A DNA stretch of 64,000 nt from Flagellimonas sp. 389 (GTDB lineage Bacteria; Bacteroidota; Bacteroidia; Flavobacteriales; Flavobacteriaceae). Below, in pieces: positions 60,841-64,000 of the stretch. Each line of letters opens with the position of its first letter. The first letter of the stretch is position 1. Under the pieces are notes generated by a model. It was not told the origin of the DNA. It saw nothing but the letters and a program-made list of their open reading frames with translations, and ran no database searches. The DNA lies in NCBI RefSeq assembly GCF_018449435.1, contig NZ_JAHCMU010000006.1:62001-126000 (forward strand), in the 5' to 3' direction. The position numbers and the translations under genes were made by a program.

Positions 60841-61224
60841 CTATTTTGAACCCAGTACTTGTTTTAAATCCGATACTTGGTTTTCCCAAAGCATTTTAGC
60901 TTCATCCACTTCGTCTTCTTCGGCAAAGTCGGTTATGAACAACGAAACGTCTTTAGTAATCTCGTCTACAATAATCTTCATCTCAAAAAAGGTATCATCA
61001 TCGTTTTCTTCCCAAGAAAATTTAACAAATTCGTCACTCTTCCGCTTCAACATCTTTGCACTTTCTTCAGATCCGTCCCATATAAAAGTAAACAACTCAC
61101 TACGGGAATTTACATTATCGGCATACCATTCTGATAGGCCGGAAGGAGTAGAAATATATTGATAAAGCAACTGTGGAGAAGCTTGAATAACAAATTCTAT
61201 TTCAAATTTAATCTTATCACTCAT
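60841..61224 (-). CDS. START-like domain protein
   Basis: 127 residues, a Bet v 1/AHSA1-like fold: QASPQLLYQYISTPSGLSEWYADNV at the start, then alternating beta strands rich in acidic residues, and a final helix (EAKMLWENQVSDLKQVLG). Cytoplasmic. Common and conserved in Bacteroidota; ligand unknown. A single-gene unit ending at the hairpin described above. Confidence 0.85.
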   Translation of the reverse strand: MSDKIKFEIEFVIQASPQLLYQYISTPSGLSEWYADNVNSRSELFTFIWDGSEESAKMLKRKSDEFVKFSWEENDDDTFFEMKIIVDEITKDVSLFITDFAEEDEVDEAKMLWENQVSDLKQVLGSK

Positions 61225-61310
61225 TATACTGTTCAGTTTTTCCTTTCAACAATTGATATAGTTTGGGAAGATATAAAAATAAATATCAAATAATAAATTA
61301 ATAATGAATT

Positions 61311-61341
61311 TTGATTCGGCAAAAATTAAACTTTATATTTG
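61311..61341 (+). promoter_or_regulatory. Promoter of tRNA-Met
   Basis: TTG (61311-61313), a 20-nt spacer, TATATTTG (61334-61341), ending 18 nt before the tRNA 5' end. Full consensus. Confidence 0.8.
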
Positions 61342-61359
61342 CAGCCGCTAAAAAGGCAT

Positions 61360-61433
61360 GGCGAGGTAGCTCAGCTGGTTAGAGCGTCGGATTCATAACC
61401 CGGAGGCCGAGGGTTCAAGTCCCTCTCTCGCTA
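61360..61433 (+). tRNA. tRNA-Met (CAT), elongator type
   Basis: 74 nt. Acceptor GGCGAGG / TCTCGCT (wobble pairs at both ends), D-arm GCTC/GAGC, anticodon stem TCGGA/CCCGG with an A-C pair at its base next to loop TTCATAA (anticodon CAT at 61394-61396), variable AGGCC, T-arm GAGGG/CCCTC with TTCAAGT, discriminator A. CCA not encoded. The initiator features (unpaired first base, three G-C pairs) are missing. A lysidine-type tRNA-Ile is the alternative. Confidence 0.92.
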
Positions 61434-61444
61434 CAGGAAAACAG

Positions 61445-61478
61445 AAGAACCCCCAAGACTTGAGTCTTGGGGGTTCTT
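61445..61478 (+). terminator. Strong hairpin terminator after tRNA-Met
   Basis: Perfect 16-bp stem starting AAGAACCCCCAAGACT with a 2-nt loop, 11 nt after the tRNA 3' end. The following T-content is modest (GTTTCTACTC). Confidence 0.8.
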
Positions 61479-62052
61479 GTTTCTACTCAAGGAAAAAAAC
61501 CTTTCATATATAGAACAGGTAAAAACAATAAGAACGCTATCCAAAAGGCAATTACCTCCCTAATAAATATCAAATATCTTTATCCAAAGTATACACCCTA
61601 TTTTAAATAAAAGTTAATTGTTTGTATAATCAATACTAAATGTAATATTATTCTTATAATTTTTGAGTATTATTCATTACATTTAATAAGGCCAAATTAT
61701 ATGATATAACGATTAATTCTCTAGAATTCCATGTCAACAACCTTTTCCAATTTTAAACAACTTCTGCTGACTTTCAAACTGACAAAAAAAACCATGTTCA
61801 ATGGTAAAATCCCAAACGCTTTAGTAGCCGAATTTTCATCCGGTTAAATAGAACCAGCACATAAAATCCCTTCACTGTTTTCTTAATAATAGTACTCCTT
61901 CATTCATAGTACAAATAATAAAGGTGAGACTACCCTATTGACTTATTTCAGCTTTGTTATAAACAAGGACACAACTTAAAATGGTAAAGTGAAATCTTCA
62001 CAGGTTACCATCAAAGCAATTTATACATCTACCCATTTAAAAAACTTATGAA
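61479..62052. other. 574-bp AT-rich gap between tRNA-Met and the RHS-type gene
   Basis: No convincing gene. Seen: an inverted repeat TAAATGTAAT / ATTACATTTA (61637-61646 and 61676-61685), ATAGTAC twice in direct order with about 20-bp spacing near 61890-61915, and a 38-codon frame (61731-61847) without supporting features. No exact TAnnTTTG box upstream of the RHS-type start. Confidence 0.6.
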
Positions 62053-64000
62053 ATGAAACTTAAATATTCACTTCTAACAACATTAATTTTATTCTCAATT
62101 TGTGTACTATCTCAGGATAAAAGCTATTTTTCAGAACTTGTACCGCCAACTCCAGACGTTGCTCAACTGGGACAATATGGGGTGACCCAAGTAGGCAAAT
62201 ATACTGGTACGGCCAATGTTAGTGTACCAATACATTCAATCGACCTCGATGGTCTTAATATTCCTATTGCCCTTTCCTATCAGACCGGGGGCATAAAAGT
62301 TGCCCAAGAAGCTTCATGGGTAGGTTTGGGATGGAATCTTTCGGCGAATGCAGTCATAACACGTCAAGTAAACGGTTATGATGACCTTGCAAATGGAAAC
62401 GGTGCTGTTGGTTATCTTTTTAGTCCAAGCTACAGTCATGATAATTTGACTCCTGCTCAAGAAACTGCAATTTTCAATGCACATTTTAACAACATTCCCC
62501 ATGATACGCAGCCTGATCTTTTCACTGCCAATATTTTTGGTGAATCTATTCAATTCCGATTACCAAAGAAGGGAGCAGGAAACACCGTAGAAGCGGTTGT
62601 TGTGAACAACAAGGTCTTTAAGGTGTACTACCGTGTCGACGAAAGGGATTTTACCATTGTCAACGGACAAGGATATGAATTCAACTTTGGAAAGGCCAAC
62701 AATAATTTCTCGAAAGAGTTTACCACAATTTACAGAAGTGACGGGTCATCATTTTCCTCTGATAATGCTGCTTTGTCGGGTAGTATTGCCTATCAAACCA
62801 GTGACAACCTAAGGACGTGGCAAAAAAATTCAGCCTGGCACATTGACAATGTAATCGCACCCTCGGGCAGGACCATTAATTTTACATACGACAAGGTCTC
62901 TTACTTTGGTTATCCGAGCTTTTCAGAAAGTTACAACTTTGTCACGTGTACCGGCCTACCTTCCTATAACGGAATGGCATACGTTAATTATGATGGTGAT
63001 ACCTCCAAAGTAGTGAGCTGTTCCATAACTGGTTTCCAGGCATTGCATTTAAAAACGATAAGCGGAGATTTTGGCACAGTAGATTTTGTACTTTCCAATC
63101 GGGAGGATATCTCTTCAAGATACCAAACCAATAGTAATAATTTTCCATCCGTAGTAACCTCAGGCAATCCAATACAGCGATTAACAGGAATCACCATAAA
63201 AAACAGTCTTAACCAAATCATAAAGACGGTAGGTTTTAACCAATCCTATTTTAACAGTGATAAGTCTACGGATACGGGTAGCTATAAAAAAGAAAAATAC
63301 ATCAGGCTAAAATTGGATAGTGTCACGGTCAACGACCAGACCTATTCTTTTGAATATATACAACCAAATGATTTACCCGCCAAAGACAGTAAGGATGTAG
63401 ACTTTTGGGGTTTTTACAATGGAAAATCCAATATGGGCAGAATGCCCTCATTTGGTAGATTGACCTTATGTAGCAACAATCAAAGAGACGTTTTCTTTAA
63501 TCTGAAAGGAGCCAATCGTGGAGCCGATTTTGTATATGGCAAAATAGGATTGCTTAACAAAGTAATCTATCCTACAAAAGGATATACCGAATTTGAGTAC
63601 GAAGGAAATTCTGCACTTGTGGATAAGCCCACATCCGCAGGGTATTCAAATATCAATACCAATTCCTCTGATATTGGCTACAACTATCAGTACCTAAAAC
63701 GTACTTTAACTGATGGATATGAGACCAGATTATCACATGGGGACGTGTTCGAGATTACTACAGCAAACAATCTTCCTTTTGCCTTTAACATATTTGTGGA
63801 TTATTCCATTGCCTGCGCTACTAACCCATGCACTGGAGGAGGTGTAGGCAACCAGGATATGGTAAGAATTGTAAAGCTAGATAATCCAGGAGCTGGCTTA
63901 AAGGAATCAATAAAGTATAGAGCACCTTCCCAAGGAAGTACAATTGTAGAATCTGAAGAATTTAATTTGCCAAATGGCACCTATAGATTTGAACAGCCAT
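62053..64000 (+). CDS. RHS/YD-repeat-type exported protein (N-terminal part)
   Basis: Open from the ATG at 62053 to the window end (649 codons read, C-terminus missing). Signal peptide ending VLSQ. The region after it (YTGTANVSVPIHSIDLDGLNIPIALSYQTGGIKVAQEASWVGLGWNL) matches the SpvB/wall-associated N-terminal pattern of Bacteroidota RHS proteins; later beta-strand units (RTINFTYDKVSYFG, LNQIIKTVGFNQSYF, TEFEYEGN) are YD-like. These proteins usually exceed 1000 residues and may end in a variable toxin or sorting domain, which is outside this window. It stands alone after the tRNA-Met locus. Confidence 0.85.
   Translation, partial: MKLKYSLLTTLILFSICVLSQDKSYFSELVPPTPDVAQLGQYGVTQVGKYTGTANVSVPIHSIDLDGLNIPIALSYQTGGIKVAQEASWVGLGWNLSANAVITRQVNGYDDLANGNGAVGYLFSPSYSHDNLTPAQETAIFNAHFNNIPHDTQPDLFTANIFGESIQFRLPKKGAGNTVEAVVVNNKVFKVYYRVDERDFTIVNGQGYEFNFGKANNNFSKEFTTIYRSDGSSFSSDNAALSGSIAYQTSDNLRTWQKNSAWHIDNVIAPSGRTINFTYDKVSYFGYPSFSESYNFVTCTGLPSYNGMAYVNYDGDTSKVVSCSITGFQALHLKTISGDFGTVDFVLSNREDISSRYQTNSNNFPSVVTSGNPIQRLTGITIKNSLNQIIKTVGFNQSYFNSDKSTDTGSYKKEKYIRLKLDSVTVNDQTYSFEYIQPNDLPAKDSKDVDFWGFYNGKSNMGRMPSFGRLTLCSNNQRDVFFNLKGANRGADFVYGKIGLLNKVIYPTKGYTEFEYEGNSALVDKPTSAGYSNINTNSSDIGYNYQYLKRTLTDGYETRLSHGDVFEITTANNLPFAFNIFVDYSIACATNPCTGGGVGNQDMVRIVKLDNPGAGLKESIKYRAPSQGSTIVESEEFNLPNGTYRFEQP

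Noticed and set aside
61731..61847. A 38-codon frame in the gap before the RHS-type gene
   Set aside because: No signal peptide, domain, promoter or neighbour fit; the sequence is AT-rich and such frames arise by chance.
1..64000. CRISPR arrays, rRNA genes, riboswitches and transposases
   Set aside because: None seen on reading both strands; no repeated spacer pattern, no rRNA sequence and no transposase-like protein. A dedicated covariance search was not possible.

Overview
The window comes from a low-G+C member of the Bacteroidota, almost certainly a marine-type Flavobacteriaceae. The evidence: lipoproteins and exported proteins with short flavobacterial signal peptides; CarboxypepD_reg-like/TonB-plug proteins; a type IX-style C-terminal sorting domain; DUF4290, DUF2853, DUF2911 and DUF6340 family proteins; a fused CcsB-CcsA cytochrome c maturation protein; an Asp-type MurA; and promoters of the Bacteroidota form TTG-N(17-23)-TAnnTTTG. 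It looks like chromosomal core sequence. I see no transposase, phage gene, plasmid gene or CRISPR array. The genus cannot be fixed from the sequence alone.

Layout. 1-4.8 kb: three exported proteins (a partial plug-domain protein, an M24 peptidase, a plug/VWA/YfbK protein). 4.8-17.5 kb: a menaquinone block on the minus strand (menE, CPBP protease, menC, menA, menD, isochorismate synthase, hotdog thioesterase). It is interrupted by a TPR sensor kinase plus LytTR response regulator and by SPOR-like, CvfB-like and DUF2853 genes; menB and menH are absent. 17.5-24.2 kb: an esterase, a YD-repeat protein, a three-gene trans-4-hydroxy-L-proline catabolic operon and an M28 peptidase. 24.2-31.7 kb: tRNA-His, a second TPR sensor kinase, bacillithiol deacetylase bshB1 next to a Cys/Met-metabolism PLP enzyme, a MATE pump and an M14 peptidase. 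31.7-42.4 kb: CcsBA; a DUF2520-KdsC-Maf operon; a lipoprotein; a large PIG-L protein; a 33-residue membrane protein; a sodium:solute symporter. 42.4-53 kb: DUF2911, a T9SS-type exported protein, an SRPBCC-SDR-photolyase operon, DUF6340, an M20 amidohydrolase, and a tightly coupled VOC-pirin-three-membrane-protein operon. 53-61.4 kb: murA, DUF4290, DUF493, an ATPase, recQ, fmt, HU, YqgE/AlgH, a class IV aminotransferase, a START-like protein and tRNA-Met. 61.5-64 kb: an AT-rich gap and the start of a large RHS-type exported protein cut by the window edge.

The strongest new observation is regulatory. Two unlinked genes for TPR-containing sensor histidine kinases (start codons at 9953 on the minus strand and 24723 on the plus strand) carry the same 11-base element CTTTCACAACA in the same orientation, exactly 28 nt upstream of a TAnnTTT(G/A) -7 box. 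At the first gene the element is present twice with a 21-bp period, the geometry expected for a LytTR-type activator, and a LytTR regulator gene lies next to it. Other points of note are a candidate 33-residue symporter accessory protein, a 43-residue Cys-rich exported peptide candidate overlapping the same regulatory region, a terminator hairpin that seems to be the entire 5' leader of the next gene, promoters almost touching start codons, and an Asp in place of the fosfomycin-target Cys in MurA.
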